Shown piece by piece: positions 36,963 to 47,107 of a DNA stretch of 64,000 nt. A program made the position numbers and the translations under genes. Source of the DNA: Sphingorhabdus sp. (GTDB lineage Bacteria; Pseudomonadota; Alphaproteobacteria; Sphingomonadales; Sphingomonadaceae); NCBI GenBank assembly GCA_028279555.1, contig JANQNO010000007.1, positions 203,292-267,291 on the forward strand, written 5' to 3'. Within the stretch, counting starts at the first letter, position 1, and every line of letters begins with the position of its first letter. The notes under the pieces were generated by a model, which ran no database searches, was not told the DNA's origin, and was given only the letters and a program-made list of their open reading frames with translations.

Positions 36963-39311
36963 ATGTCGAAATTTGGTCATATGCGGCGCGTCCTGATGCT
37001 GAGCACTGCCGCCAGCTTACTGCCCATGGCGTCCCCCGCGCTGGCTCAAGTCCAGGACGCGGCCTCGGCAGAGGAAGATGACGGCGTTATTGTCGTGACC
37101 GCGCGGCGGCGCGAGGAATCGCTGCAGGACGTCCCGGTTGCCGTAACGGCATTCAGCGGCGAGCAGCTGACGCAGCGGGGAGCTGCCGATATTACCGAAC
37201 TCGGCCAGATCACGCCCAACACAACGCTGGAGGCATCGCGCGGCACAAACTCGACTTTGACAGCTTTCATACGCGGAGTCGGCCAACAGGATCCCGTGTC
37301 CGGTTTCGAGCAGGGCGTCGGCATCTATCTGGACGATGTCTATCTAAATCGCCCACAGGCAGCGGTGCTGGACATCTATGACGTCGAACGCATCGAGGTT
37401 CTGCGCGGACCTCAGGGAACTCTGTATGGGCGCAACACCATCGGCGGCGCGGTCAAATATGTAACCAAGCAGCTCCCTCTCGATTTCTCACTCAAGGTCC
37501 GCGGCACGGTCGGCACTTATGACCAGGCGGAAGGTGTTGTGACCGTCTCGGGCCCGATCAGTGACATGGTGCGTGTGGGCGGTTCGCTGGCTCGTCTCTC
37601 TCGCGGCGGCTTTGGCGATAACACCACCCTGGGAATTGAAAATTACAACAAGGATGTCTGGGCCGGACGTGCCTCGCTGGAGATTGGCGGCTATGATGAG
37701 CCGATTCTCATCCGCATTTCGGGCGACTATACGAAGGACGACAGTAATCCGCGTGGTGGCCACAGGCTGATCCCCGGACAGGCTTCCGGCGCGCCGGTCT
37801 TGGACGACGTGTTCGATACACGCGGCGCGCTCAATGATCCCATCCAGGAAGTCGAAGCCTACGGGGTGGCAATGAACATCACTGCCGAGCTCACCGACGC
37901 GCTGACATTTCGTTCTATCAGCGCATGGCGCCGCGATGACAGCGCATCACCCATCGATTTCGATGCGCTGCCTGCAGTCGATCTTGATGTTCCGGCGCTC
38001 TATCGCAACGAACAGCTGAGCCAGGAGTTTCAGCTGCTTTATAGTGACGGCCCGGTAAACGCGTTGCTTGGCTTCTATTATCTCGATGCAAAGGCCGACA
38101 CGCAGTTTGATGTTCGCCTTTTCACGACTTTTGCGGGCTTTACGGCCTTTACCCAGGCCAATGTCGACACTGAAACATTCGCTGTCTTTGGCGATGTCAC
38201 CTTTGATTTCACAGATCAGATTAGCCTGGCTTTGGGTGGTCGCTACACCTGGGATGAGAGAAGTGCAGATATTCTGCGCCAGAATTATCTCGGCGGAGGG
38301 TCGCCCGTGTTTGGGGGCGCAGGCGTTCCGTTCGGCGGGCCGAGCACCGATTTCCAGGGTAGCCGCAAATTCAAGAAATTCACGCCGCGCGCCTCGCTCA
38401 GCTTCAAGCCCACACCGGAGCACAATATCTACGCAAGCTATTCGCAGGGCTTCAAAGGCGGTGGCTTTGACCCGCGCGGAGTCGGCGTCAACGCGCCTGA
38501 CAGCAACGGAAATGGAATCTTTGACGATGAAGATGTCGCCACTTTCCTGAGCTTCCGTCCGGAAAGCGTCGACAGCTACGAGATCGGCTACAAGGGCAGC
38601 TTGCTCGATGGTGACCTCAACATTGCCCTCGCCGGTTTCTATGCGGACTACACCGATGTGCAGATACCGGGTTCCGTCGCCTGTAACGTTGGCGGCATAG
38701 CCACATTCTGCGGCGTGGTGTCCAACGCTGGCAAGGCCGAATTCTGGGGCGTAGAGCTTGAGGTTAACTCGCGTTTGGCCGAAGATTTCGCGACCGTCGG
38801 TGACAGTCTCAGCTTTGTCGGGTCACTCGGTTATATCAACGCGGAATACAAGCGCTTCATCACCAATATTGGCGGGGTGCCCACCGACGTTGCCGATTTC
38901 CGCGAGGTGCAAAATACTCCAGAATGGACAGCCAGTGGCACGCTGGCCTATTCGACACCTGTTGGCGATGGCGACCTGTATCTGGGTACAACCTTATCCT
39001 ATCGCAGCAAGACCAACCAGTTCGAAATTCCCAACCCCTTCATCGACCAGAATGGCTTCGCGCTTTGGGATGCGAGCCTGGTCTACACAGCGCCGGACGA
39101 GCGGTGGAGCATCGGCCTCCACGGCAAGAATCTCACCGACAAAGAGTATATCACGTCGGGATACACATTCGTTGTTGCCGATCCCACGACCGGTGCTATT
39201 GCCACCGGACCGAACGGGTTGCCCATCTCGGCGCTCGGAACCGAAGGTACATTGTCGGCATTCTATGGCAATCCGCGCCAGATCTTTCTGACGGGCACCA
39301 TACGATTCTGA
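36963..39311 (+). CDS. TonB-dependent outer membrane receptor
   Basis: 782 residues with signal MSKFGHMRRVLMLSTAASLL ending near ALAQ. A TonB-box/plug region (DGVIVVTARRREESLQDVPV; LRGPQGTLYGRNTIGGAV) leads into a 22-strand barrel whose end (QIFLTGTIRF) has the C-terminal aromatic signal. It takes up large or scarce substrates using TonB energy. Being followed by a hydrolase and an MFS transporter and controlled by TetR, the substrate is likely an organic compound rather than iron, but this is inferred. Confidence 0.93.
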   Translation: MSKFGHMRRVLMLSTAASLLPMASPALAQVQDAASAEEDDGVIVVTARRREESLQDVPVAVTAFSGEQLTQRGAADITELGQITPNTTLEASRGTNSTLTAFIRGVGQQDPVSGFEQGVGIYLDDVYLNRPQAAVLDIYDVERIEVLRGPQGTLYGRNTIGGAVKYVTKQLPLDFSLKVRGTVGTYDQAEGVVTVSGPISDMVRVGGSLARLSRGGFGDNTTLGIENYNKDVWAGRASLEIGGYDEPILIRISGDYTKDDSNPRGGHRLIPGQASGAPVLDDVFDTRGALNDPIQEVEAYGVAMNITAELTDALTFRSISAWRRDDSASPIDFDALPAVDLDVPALYRNEQLSQEFQLLYSDGPVNALLGFYYLDAKADTQFDVRLFTTFAGFTAFTQANVDTETFAVFGDVTFDFTDQISLALGGRYTWDERSADILRQNYLGGGSPVFGGAGVPFGGPSTDFQGSRKFKKFTPRASLSFKPTPEHNIYASYSQGFKGGGFDPRGVGVNAPDSNGNGIFDDEDVATFLSFRPESVDSYEIGYKGSLLDGDLNIALAGFYADYTDVQIPGSVACNVGGIATFCGVVSNAGKAEFWGVELEVNSRLAEDFATVGDSLSFVGSLGYINAEYKRFITNIGGVPTDVADFREVQNTPEWTASGTLAYSTPVGDGDLYLGTTLSYRSKTNQFEIPNPFIDQNGFALWDASLVYTAPDERWSIGLHGKNLTDKEYITSGYTFVVADPTTGAIATGPNGLPISALGTEGTLSAFYGNPRQIFLTGTIRF

Positions 39312-39340
39312 CAATTGCCCTGAATGGTCAGGTGATTGTC

Positions 39341-40231
39341 ATGCCCGCAAGCGAAAGTCCGTGGATAGACCATTCCTACCGCAGCGCCGATAACCGGCTC
39401 GATCTTTATGCACGCCTGTATGAAAGCGCCGGGAGAACCGATGCTCCGCCGTTGCTGCTGATGCATGGGCTGACGCGCAACAGCGCCGATTTTGAGGGGC
39501 TGGCCGCGCATCTGGCTAAGCACTATCGCCTGATTGTGCCCGATCAGCGTGGGCGCGGTCGGTCGGAATATGATCCTGAGCCCGCCAACTACACGCCGCA
39601 GGTCTATGCTGGTGACATGTTTGCGCTTATGGACGATCTGGGCATCGAGACGGCAACGCTGATCGGCACTTCCATGGGTGGTTTGATGGCAATCCTCATG
39701 GCACTCGCTCAGCCGGCGCGGGTGCGCGGTATGGTGCTCAATGATGTCGGCCCGGAGGTCGACCCTGCGGGCATCGAACGTATTAAGAGCTATGTCGGCA
39801 AGATCACACCACCTGCAACATGGGATGAAGCGGCAAACTATGTGCGCCGGATCGCGGGCGATGCTTTTCCTGATGTCACCGATCATGCCGTCTGGATGAA
39901 ATTCGCCCGCGCCAACTTCATAGAGGAAGACGGCCAGATCAGGGCGTCTTATGATCCAGCGATAGCGCAAGGCGTCGAGGGCGATGACCCCAGCGCCGTA
40001 CCTCCCGATCTCTGGCCGATCTGGGATATGCTCAAGACGAAGCCTGTGCTCGCGATACGGGGTGCAATTTCGGATATTCTATCGGCTGAGACTTTTGCCG
40101 AGATGGAGCGCCGGCATGGCGAGCATTATACCGGCGTTGAAATTCCCCAGCGGGGGCACGCGCCCATGCTCGATGAGCCAGAGGCGGTCGACGCCATCCG
40201 CGCCTTTTTGAACCGGCTATATTCGGCGTGA
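39341..40231 (+). CDS. Alpha/beta-fold hydrolase
   Basis: 296 residues starting MPASESPWIDH. Oxyanion/HG segment LLLMHGLTRNSADFEGLA, nucleophile elbow GTSMGG, an acidic residue in AISDILSA and catalytic His in QRGHAPML make a complete triad. Likely an esterase or C-C bond hydrolase of an imported compound. It lies 30 bp after the TonB receptor and overlaps the MFS gene by 4 bp, so the three form an operon. Confidence 0.9.
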   Translation: MPASESPWIDHSYRSADNRLDLYARLYESAGRTDAPPLLLMHGLTRNSADFEGLAAHLAKHYRLIVPDQRGRGRSEYDPEPANYTPQVYAGDMFALMDDLGIETATLIGTSMGGLMAILMALAQPARVRGMVLNDVGPEVDPAGIERIKSYVGKITPPATWDEAANYVRRIAGDAFPDVTDHAVWMKFARANFIEEDGQIRASYDPAIAQGVEGDDPSAVPPDLWPIWDMLKTKPVLAIRGAISDILSAETFAEMERRHGEHYTGVEIPQRGHAPMLDEPEAVDAIRAFLNRLYSA

Positions 40232-41502
40232 AACAAACCGGCGCGCCCGCAACAATAGCGCGAAAGCAGACGCACCCCAATGTCGCGCTGGGCATGCTGC
40301 TACTCGTCTATATCTTCAACTTTGTCGACCGGCAGATATTGTCCATTCTTGCAGCGCCGATACAGGCCGATCTCGGCCTGTCCGATACCCAGATGGGCTT
40401 GCTTGGCGGCCTGTCCTTCGCGCTGCTCTATTCGACGATGGCTGTGCCGCTGGCGATCCTCGCCGACCGCACCAGTCGCAGCTGGGTTATCGCCGTTTCT
40501 CTCGCAGCCTGGAGCGGCTTTACTGCACTATGCGGGCTTGCGCAGGGATTCTGGTCGATCTTCCTCGCGCGCGTTGGCGTTGGTGTGGGCGAGGCAGGCG
40601 GCGTCGCACCATCCTATGCGCTGATCAGCGATTTCTTCCCGCAGGAAAAACGCGCCCGTGCGCTTGCCATCTATTCGCTTGGCATTCCGATTGGCGCAGC
40701 TAGCGGTGTCCTCATCGGTGGCTATGTCGCGGCAAATATCGACTGGCGCGCAGCCTTCATAACAGTCGGCCTTTTGGGCGTCCTGCTTGCACCGATATTC
40801 AAGCTGCTCGTCAAAGACCCGCCACGCCGGGCCGCCGCCGATGCAAGCCAGCAACCTCGTCTGCTCGCCATTGCAGCTATTCTATCACGCAAGAAGAGCT
40901 TCTGGTTACTCGCCTTCGGCGCTGCGTCGAGCTCCATGCTGGGTTATGGTCTTGCTTTCTGGCTGCCCAGCCTGCTGATCCGCAGCTTTGGGCTGGACCT
41001 TGAGCAGGCAAGCTATTTCTTCGCCGCCGTGCTGCTCACTGGCGGCGTAGCAGGCATTCTCCTCGGCGGTTGGCTGGGAGACCGGCTAGGGCAGAAAAAT
41101 CGCGCCGCCTATGCCCGCCTGCCTGCCATCGCCTTTGCCTTGGCTGTTCCATTTTTTGCCGCCGGCGTGATGGCACCCAATGTCTGGATCGCCTTTATTG
41201 CCGTCCTTATACCGCAGGCGCTGGTCTATGTCTGGCTCGGCCCCGTCGTATCAGCCGTTCAGCATCTGGTCGAACCGCCGAGCCGTGCCACGGCCTCCGC
41301 GCTCTTCCTGCTGATCAACAATCTGATCGGCATCGCAGGCGGTATCTATGCGCTTGGTGCCTTGTCGGACTATCTTAGCCCAATCTATGGCGACGAGGCG
41401 CTCCGCTATTCGATGCTATATTCGCTTGTCCTCTATCTGGTGGCGGCGTTGCTGATGGCACTGGCATCGCGCGATCTCCCGCGCGACTGGGTCGAGGATT
41501 GA
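40228..41502 (+). CDS. MFS transporter (spinster-like)
   Basis: 424 residues, GTG start overlapping the hydrolase stop. Twelve predicted helices; N-terminal FNFVDRQILSILAAPIQADL, the loop 2-3 motif ADRTSRSW and VGVGEAGGVAPSYALISDFF match spinster-type MFS permeases common in aromatic and steroid catabolic clusters. It probably moves the product or substrate of the hydrolase across the inner membrane. Confidence 0.92.
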   Translation: MKQTGAPATIARKQTHPNVALGMLLLVYIFNFVDRQILSILAAPIQADLGLSDTQMGLLGGLSFALLYSTMAVPLAILADRTSRSWVIAVSLAAWSGFTALCGLAQGFWSIFLARVGVGVGEAGGVAPSYALISDFFPQEKRARALAIYSLGIPIGAASGVLIGGYVAANIDWRAAFITVGLLGVLLAPIFKLLVKDPPRRAAADASQQPRLLAIAAILSRKKSFWLLAFGAASSSMLGYGLAFWLPSLLIRSFGLDLEQASYFFAAVLLTGGVAGILLGGWLGDRLGQKNRAAYARLPAIAFALAVPFFAAGVMAPNVWIAFIAVLIPQALVYVWLGPVVSAVQHLVEPPSRATASALFLLINNLIGIAGGIYALGALSDYLSPIYGDEALRYSMLYSLVLYLVAALLMALASRDLPRDWVED

Positions 41503-41592
41503 GCGAGACAACCAACCCGTTTTCGCCTGCTGCTCGAAAAGCCGAGTCATACCTAGCCTCAGGGCCAGCAAGCCTGAATAGCCTGTAATGCC

Positions 41593-42375
41593 TCAGCTGC
41601 TCGGCAGCGCGAGTTTCACCTTCGATGCCTGCGCGGAAACCTGTCCTACCGGCTTGGGATCCTCGGGCGGTACCGGTGCTTCTGGCCACATGGCAAGCAG
41701 AGTTTCCAATTCCTGCTTGACCTTTGCAGCATCGGCAGAATCGAGAGCTTCGGCCCGCGCTAGTGCCACCTTTGTGAAGCCAAAAGCGTCCTGATATTCA
41801 GGCGCATCGGTTATCTTGCCGTCGGTAATCGAGACCGTATACTCGTCCACGGTTGTATCCATTAGATAGCGGATGACATCCGCTGCATCGCCCCCTGCCT
41901 TTTTAGAAATCTCGGCAAGATGTTCCTCGGCGGCTTTCAGCTGCGGTTCGATTTCGGACGCCGGTCTGCCTTCCTCGAGCGCTTTGGAAACCGTTTCGAA
42001 AAGCGCAGCATTGAAGCCCAGTTCATCCAGCCCCCTGCGTTCGGCCTGATAGGCCTCGGAGACCGGATGCAATAAATGGGGGGCTGCCATCTTCGGCTCT
42101 CCAGCACGGTAGAGCGCCAGCCCAGCCTCCACATGGCCGGCCATAAAGGCCAGACGTTTGGGTAGAGGAAGCTGGGATATATCCTGGCCGGATTCGCCGC
42201 CTTCACCCTCGCCGCCTTCGCCTTCACCACCTTCACCTGCGCCCTGCTCGCCCGTTGCCGAGGTTTCAGCGCCTTGCTCGCCAGCTTCACCGCCTGACGA
42301 ACAGGCAACCAGGCTGGAGCCAACGAATGCAGTTGCGAGGCCCAATCCGGCCCATTTCTTTATCGATGATTTCAT
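41593..42375 (-). CDS. Predicted lipoprotein with Gly/Glu repeat linker
   Basis: About 260 residues beginning MKSSIKKWAGLGLATAFVG with lipobox LVAC. The mature N-terminus carries an imperfect GEGGEGEGG repeat linker, then a helical domain (MAGHVEAGLALYRAGEPKMA; HPVSEAYQAERRGLDELGF). The domain is reminiscent of periplasmic helical metal-linked proteins but I cannot name it. A Fur-like box lies in the gap it shares with the PKHD hydroxylase gene, so an iron-related role is plausible. Confidence 0.7.
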   Translation of the reverse strand: MKSSIKKWAGLGLATAFVGSSLVACSSGGEAGEQGAETSATGEQGAGEGGEGEGGEGEGGESGQDISQLPLPKRLAFMAGHVEAGLALYRAGEPKMAAPHLLHPVSEAYQAERRGLDELGFNAALFETVSKALEEGRPASEIEPQLKAAEEHLAEISKKAGGDAADVIRYLMDTTVDEYTVSITDGKITDAPEYQDAFGFTKVALARAEALDSADAAKVKQELETLLAMWPEAPVPPEDPKPVGQVSAQASKVKLALPSS

Positions 42376-42438
42376 GTCATATTTCCCTGAAAATACAGCT
42401 TCGAATCCAGAAGGCACAATATCGCGTGACTGCGCAAA

Positions 42439-42454
42439 TGCAAATCAATATCAA
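42439..42454. promoter_or_regulatory. Fur-like box between lipoprotein and PKHD hydroxylase
   Basis: TGCAAATCAATATCAA resembles the alphaproteobacterial Fur/iron box pattern (TGCAAAT..AT..CA). It sits between divergent genes and 9 bp before the hydroxylase start. Confidence 0.45.
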
Positions 42455-42462
42455 GCTACCTC

Positions 42463-43140
42463 ATGATTCTATCTATATCTGATATCGCTGATAAGCCGCT
42501 TCAACAGCGTATCGAGAGTATGCTGGAAAAACTATCCTGGCGCGATGGGCGCGTTACAGCAGGCGCTGTGGCGAAGAAAGTCAAACATAATTTGCAGGCG
42601 GACTTAAGCAGCGCGGCAGGCCGGAAACTGTCTGGCGAGTTAATGTCTGCGATCTCCACCAATGCCGTGCTGCAAGCGGCTGCGCGACCGCGACGATTTT
42701 CCAATCTGATTATCAGCAAGACCGGTGAAGGCAGTTACTATGGTCCGCATGTCGACAATGCGATCATGAAAAAGAAAGACGAACAGTTGCGCACCGATCT
42801 GTCCTTCACGCTCTTTCTGACACCAGCTGATTCATATGAAGGCGGGGAACTGGTGATCCATGCAGCCGGCGTTACCCAATCGCTCAAGGGCGATATGGGC
42901 GAACTTATTCTCTATCCATCTTCAAGCATCCATGAGGTTACGCCCGTCACATCCGGCGAGCGGACAGTGTGTGTCGGCTGGATAGAAAGCCTGATTGCTG
43001 ATCCTGCACAGCGCGAATTGCTGTTCGATCTGGAAAATCTGCGTGTCTCTCTCCGCGCAACGATGTCCACGCAATCTGCTGAACTGGTGACACTGGACAA
43101 GGTGATTGCCAACCTGATCCGCCAATGGGCGGTCACCTAG
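42463..43140 (+). CDS. PKHD-type Fe(II)/2-oxoglutarate hydroxylase (PiuC/YbiX-like)
   Basis: 225 residues. The metal site HVDN (HxD) plus SSIHEVTP with the distal His and GERTVCVGW with the 2-oxoglutarate Arg identify the PKHD-type dioxygenases, such as PiuC beside TonB iron receptors. The length matches the family. It lies beside a periplasmic iron-binding protein and an ABC importer, consistent with iron-responsive expression. Confidence 0.92.
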   Translation: MILSISDIADKPLQQRIESMLEKLSWRDGRVTAGAVAKKVKHNLQADLSSAAGRKLSGELMSAISTNAVLQAAARPRRFSNLIISKTGEGSYYGPHVDNAIMKKKDEQLRTDLSFTLFLTPADSYEGGELVIHAAGVTQSLKGDMGELILYPSSSIHEVTPVTSGERTVCVGWIESLIADPAQRELLFDLENLRVSLRATMSTQSAELVTLDKVIANLIRQWAVT

Positions 43141-43164
43141 CTGTCAAAAGGCCGCTTGTCCTCT

Positions 43165-44205
43165 CTATTGCCAGCCGGCGCGATCGAATAGCTTCACTGC
43201 CTCGGTCTGGTTGCGGCCCAGCTGCGATGCATTGATTTCATCCTCCTTGAAACTGCCCAGCGCTTCCACCACTGATGCACTCTTGACGCTCGGCACCGCC
43301 GGATATTCATTGTTGCCGTTAGCAAAATATTGCTGCGCACTCGTCTCGGTCAGATATTCCAGAAAGCGGATGGCATTTTCTTTGTTGGGTGCGTGTTTGA
43401 GAAGCCCGGCACCGCTGATATTCACATGGGATCCGCGCCCTTCCTGATCGGGAAAGATAATGCCGACGGCATCGAAAGCGGCTTTTGCCTTGTCATCCCC
43501 GCTGGCCATACGCGCGAGATAATAGCTGTTTACAACCGAAATTTCGCACTCGCCTGCCGCAACCGAATCTATCTGGCTCGTGTCATTGCCTTGCGGCTTG
43601 CGGGCAAAATTGGCCACCACGCCTTTCGCCCATTGTTCTGCCGCCGCCGCGCCGTCATGCGCGATGGTGGATGCAAGCAATGAGATATTGTAAATGTTGG
43701 ACGAAGAGCGGACGCAAATCTTGCCCTTGTACTCCGGATTGGCAAGATCGGCATAGCTCTCCAGATTCTCCGGGCGGCCGTTTTTCTTATTGTAGATTAT
43801 AACCCGCGCGCGCTTTGACAGGCCAAACCACAGGCCATCGGGATGCCGCAGATAAGCCGGCAGCCTTTCGGCCAGAATATCCGATTCGACCGGTGCCAGT
43901 ATTCCCGCTTCTTCGGCGCGCCAAAGCCTTCCGGCATCTACCGTAATCAGCAAATCAGCCGGGCTGAATTCCCCTTCGCTTTTGACCCGCTCGATAAGCG
44001 CGTCAGCACCAGCCTCTATCCGGTTGACCTTGATCCCGGTCTTCGCTGTGAAATCATCATAAAGCGCAAGATCGGTGTCATAGTGGCGGGAGGAATAGAC
44101 ATTTACCTCTCCCGCAATCGGCACGTCCGATGCGTCATCGGAAGAAGGCGCGCAAGCAGTAACAGCAATAACAACCAGAGCAGTGACAAGGCTCTTGAAT
44201 TTCAT
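43165..44205 (-). CDS. Ferric iron ABC transporter substrate-binding protein (FbpA/FutA-like)
   Basis: 346 residues from MKFKSLVTALVVIAVTACAP, a lipoprotein-type signal (lipobox VTAC). EVNVYSSRHYDTDLALYDDF opens the class of FutA/FbpA binding proteins, and EISVVNSYYLARM carries the paired tyrosines that ligate ferric iron. A Fur-like box lies 30 bp upstream. It follows the ATPase gene on the same strand. Confidence 0.93.
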   Translation of the reverse strand: MKFKSLVTALVVIAVTACAPSSDDASDVPIAGEVNVYSSRHYDTDLALYDDFTAKTGIKVNRIEAGADALIERVKSEGEFSPADLLITVDAGRLWRAEEAGILAPVESDILAERLPAYLRHPDGLWFGLSKRARVIIYNKKNGRPENLESYADLANPEYKGKICVRSSSNIYNISLLASTIAHDGAAAAEQWAKGVVANFARKPQGNDTSQIDSVAAGECEISVVNSYYLARMASGDDKAKAAFDAVGIIFPDQEGRGSHVNISGAGLLKHAPNKENAIRFLEYLTETSAQQYFANGNNEYPAVPSVKSASVVEALGSFKEDEINASQLGRNQTEAVKLFDRAGWQ

Positions 44206-44234
44206 ATTATCGACCTTTCGGGGAGAATTCACTT

Positions 44235-44254
44235 ATTGCGAATCGTTATCATTT
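44235..44254. promoter_or_regulatory. Fur box upstream of iron-binding protein gene
   Basis: ATTGCGAATCGTTATCATTT is a good match to bacterial Fur sites and lies 30 bp ahead of the binding-protein start, in the gap after the ATPase gene. It should repress transcription when iron is plentiful. Confidence 0.7.
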
Positions 44255-44281
44255 ATCGCCCGTATTGTGCAAGCCTGTATT

Positions 44282-45328
44282 TCAAGAAGCCCTCGGAAAG
44301 GTGGCTATCTGACCTGAATTGCATTTCAAACCCACATGGTCGCCGGGGCTGCACGAGGCCTCCAGCGAAACTTCCGCCTTTATATGCTCGCCGCTTTGCG
44401 CCTGCAGAACCACTATCCGGCTGTTCTCGGCTCGCCGAATGTCCAGCACACTGCAGCCCTGCCCATCCGGGTCGATCACTAACGCTGCCGGATGCACCAG
44501 CAGATCCAGCTGCTCAGATGCTGCCTGATTTTTCAGGCAGGATGCAGGCCATCTGCCAAAAGCCGTTTCGATCACATCGCCTGCCCGCGTTCCGGCAACA
44601 ATCTGGCCTCTTCCGACCATGGACCCGATGGCTGCTGTGGCCGGTGTATCGAGAAGCGCATCGGGCGTATCATATTGCACGACCCGGCCACGATCCATGA
44701 CGGCGATCCTGTCACCGATTTCCATCGCCTCCTGCGGATCATGCGTCACTAAAATAGCAGTTGCCCCGCGTGCTTGCAGCAGCTTGCGGGTATCTTCCCT
44801 CAACTCCCGGCGCAACACGAAATCTATGTTGGCGAAGGGTTCGTCCATCAGCAGAATAGCGGGCTCCGGCGCGATGGCGCGCGCGAGAGCCACCCGCTGT
44901 TGCTGACCGCCCGAAAGCATGTGCGGAAAACGTTCCCCAAAACCAGACAGACCTATCTTCTCGAGCCATTGTGAAACAACAACCGACGTGTCCGCTGCCG
45001 CATCAAGACCAAAAGCAATATTTTTGGCGATCGACATATGGGGAAACAGCGCACCCTCTTGAAAAACCAGCCCAACAGGCCGCTTTTCAGGCGGTGGATT
45101 TTGACGGGCATTTGCCAGAACTTCCTGGCCCAGCCGAATTTCTCCCTGCTGCACATCCTGCAAACCGGCGGCCAGATGAAGCAAGGTAGTTTTGCCGCAG
45201 CCAGAAGGCCCCAACAGACAAGCGATTTCGCCGCTGGAAACGGCAAGGCTGAGATCTGCGAGCGCCTCCACATTGCCGTAGCTGTGGCCAATATTGCAAA
45301 ATTCCAGATTCAACAGACTTCCGATCAT
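44282..45328 (-). CDS. Ferric iron ABC transporter ATPase (FbpC-like)
   Basis: 348 residues. Walker A GPSGCGKTTLLH, signature LSGGQQQRVALARA, Walker B ILLMDEPF and switch VTHDP are intact, followed by a C-terminal TOBE-like domain. It matches the FbpC/PotA class. It is divergent from the permease gene with only about 8 bp between the two starts, an unusually tight arrangement. Confidence 0.94.
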   Translation of the reverse strand: MIGSLLNLEFCNIGHSYGNVEALADLSLAVSSGEIACLLGPSGCGKTTLLHLAAGLQDVQQGEIRLGQEVLANARQNPPPEKRPVGLVFQEGALFPHMSIAKNIAFGLDAAADTSVVVSQWLEKIGLSGFGERFPHMLSGGQQQRVALARAIAPEPAILLMDEPFANIDFVLRRELREDTRKLLQARGATAILVTHDPQEAMEIGDRIAVMDRGRVVQYDTPDALLDTPATAAIGSMVGRGQIVAGTRAGDVIETAFGRWPASCLKNQAASEQLDLLVHPAALVIDPDGQGCSVLDIRRAENSRIVVLQAQSGEHIKAEVSLEASCSPGDHVGLKCNSGQIATFPRAS

Positions 45329-45336
45329 CCCGCTTG

Positions 45337-47025
45337 ATGAGCCGCCTTAATATGATAGTCCCGGGCAATGCAATCTCGGTTTTTCAGGACCATCAGCGGA
45401 TGATCGACAAGCTGCGCCTGGATGGATGGCTGATGACGGCCGGCGTGGTTGCCCTGCTCGCCGCGATCCCTTTGATTGCCATATTGTTTTACCTGCCGGT
45501 CGGCGGAACGCAGCCATGGAACCATCTTTGGCAAACCACATTGCCCGACTATCTTTTCAATACCCTGTTGCTGATGCTTCTGGTTGCGCTCATTGCTGGC
45601 CCGATCGGTGTGCTAACAGCCTGGCTCGTGACCGTAGCAGACTTTCCGGGTCGGGCGGTTTTTTCATGGATGCTTGTTTTGCCGCTGGCCGCACCGGCTT
45701 ATGTCATCGCATATGTCTATACCGATTTTCTGTCCTTTGCCGGGCCGCTGCAATCCACATTACGTTCATTTTTCGGTTGGGAGATGGGCGACTACTGGTT
45801 CCCCGAAATCCGCAACATCCCCGGTGCCGCGCTGATGCTCGGACTAGTGCTCTATCCTTATGTCTATCTACTGGCGAGATCAGCATTTGCCGTGCAAAGC
45901 CGCAATCAGTTTCAGGCCGCCCGGTCGCTGGGAACAGGGCCCGGACGGGCTTTCTTTCGTATCGCTCTACCCTGTGCCAGGCCCGCTATCGCTGGCGGGC
46001 TAGCACTTGTGCTGATGGAAACGCTGGCAGATTTTGGCGTCGCGGAATATTTCGCCATTCCAACCTTCAGTACCGGCATCTTTCGCAGCTGGCTGGCGAT
46101 GGGAGACAAGCTGGCGGCGATGAAGCTGGCGGCGATTATGATGCTGGTGGTAATGCTCCTCCTCTGGCTGGAAAGCGCCAGCCGCAAAGGGCGCGTGACG
46201 AGCAAAGATACGCTGGCATCGCGGGCCACAATCCGAAAACTATCTACAGGCAAAGGCGCGCTTGCAGCGCTCACCTGCGCCATGCCGATATTGCTGGGTT
46301 TCGTGCTGCCGGTTCTGATATTGGTGAATTACGCCGTAAGCACCGGTGACAGCCAAGGTTGGGGCGAGCTGTGGGAATATACGCTCAGCAGTATCAGATT
46401 GGCCATAATCGTCGCGCTGCTTGCGGTCGGCTTCTCCTTTCTGCTTGCCTATGCGCAAAGGTCCATTTCAAGTGGTTTCGGGAAAGCCGCGATACGCGTG
46501 GCGACGCTGGGTTATGCGCTGCCTGGCGCGCTGCTCGCAGTTGGGCTTTTGGCACCGCTGGGGACTTTCGATCAATGGCTGACCGGCATTCTTCAGGACA
46601 GGGCGGACTTTTCGGGCAGCCTACTGCTAACCGGAAGCGGGATGATTTTGGTCTACGCGCTTGTTGTCCGCTTTCTGACTGTGTCTTTCAATAGCATCAG
46701 CGGACAGATGACCAAAATTCCTGATTCGATGGATGCTGCGGCGCGCTCGCTTGGCGCATCGCCGGGCCGCGTTGTTCGAAAAATCCATATGCCCATATTG
46801 GGCAGTAGTATCGCTGCTAGCGCGATGCTGGTTTTTGTCGATGTTCTTCGCGAGCTGCCGGCAACGCTTATCCTGCGCCCTTTTAACCTGGAAACCCTTG
46901 CAACGCGCGTCTATCGCCTGGCCAGCGACGAGAGGATAGCCGAGGCTTCGACTTCTGCATTGCTTATTGTGCTTGTCGGCCTGCTGCCCGTTTTGCTGCT
47001 AAACCGCATCGGCAATGGCAGATGA
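45337..47025 (+). CDS. Ferric iron ABC transporter permease (FbpB-like, two permease halves)
   Basis: About 562 residues with roughly 12 helices in two repeats, each with the EAA-type loop (QAARSLGTGPGRAFFRIALP and DAAARSLGASPGRVVRKIHM). Fused double permeases are typical of FbpB. Several starts are possible between 45337 and 45400, the latter being the ATG of MIDKLRLDGW; a later start would leave room for a promoter. Confidence 0.93.
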   Translation: MSRLNMIVPGNAISVFQDHQRMIDKLRLDGWLMTAGVVALLAAIPLIAILFYLPVGGTQPWNHLWQTTLPDYLFNTLLLMLLVALIAGPIGVLTAWLVTVADFPGRAVFSWMLVLPLAAPAYVIAYVYTDFLSFAGPLQSTLRSFFGWEMGDYWFPEIRNIPGAALMLGLVLYPYVYLLARSAFAVQSRNQFQAARSLGTGPGRAFFRIALPCARPAIAGGLALVLMETLADFGVAEYFAIPTFSTGIFRSWLAMGDKLAAMKLAAIMMLVVMLLLWLESASRKGRVTSKDTLASRATIRKLSTGKGALAALTCAMPILLGFVLPVLILVNYAVSTGDSQGWGELWEYTLSSIRLAIIVALLAVGFSFLLAYAQRSISSGFGKAAIRVATLGYALPGALLAVGLLAPLGTFDQWLTGILQDRADFSGSLLLTGSGMILVYALVVRFLTVSFNSISGQMTKIPDSMDAAARSLGASPGRVVRKIHMPILGSSIAASAMLVFVDVLRELPATLILRPFNLETLATRVYRLASDERIAEASTSALLIVLVGLLPVLLLNRIGNGR

Positions 47026-47107
47026 GTAGTCTGGCGTCTGCTGTACACCAACCGAAATGCAAGCTGCTTTTGTCATGGGCCCTGCCGAGAAGTTACCTTC
47101 GCAAATG

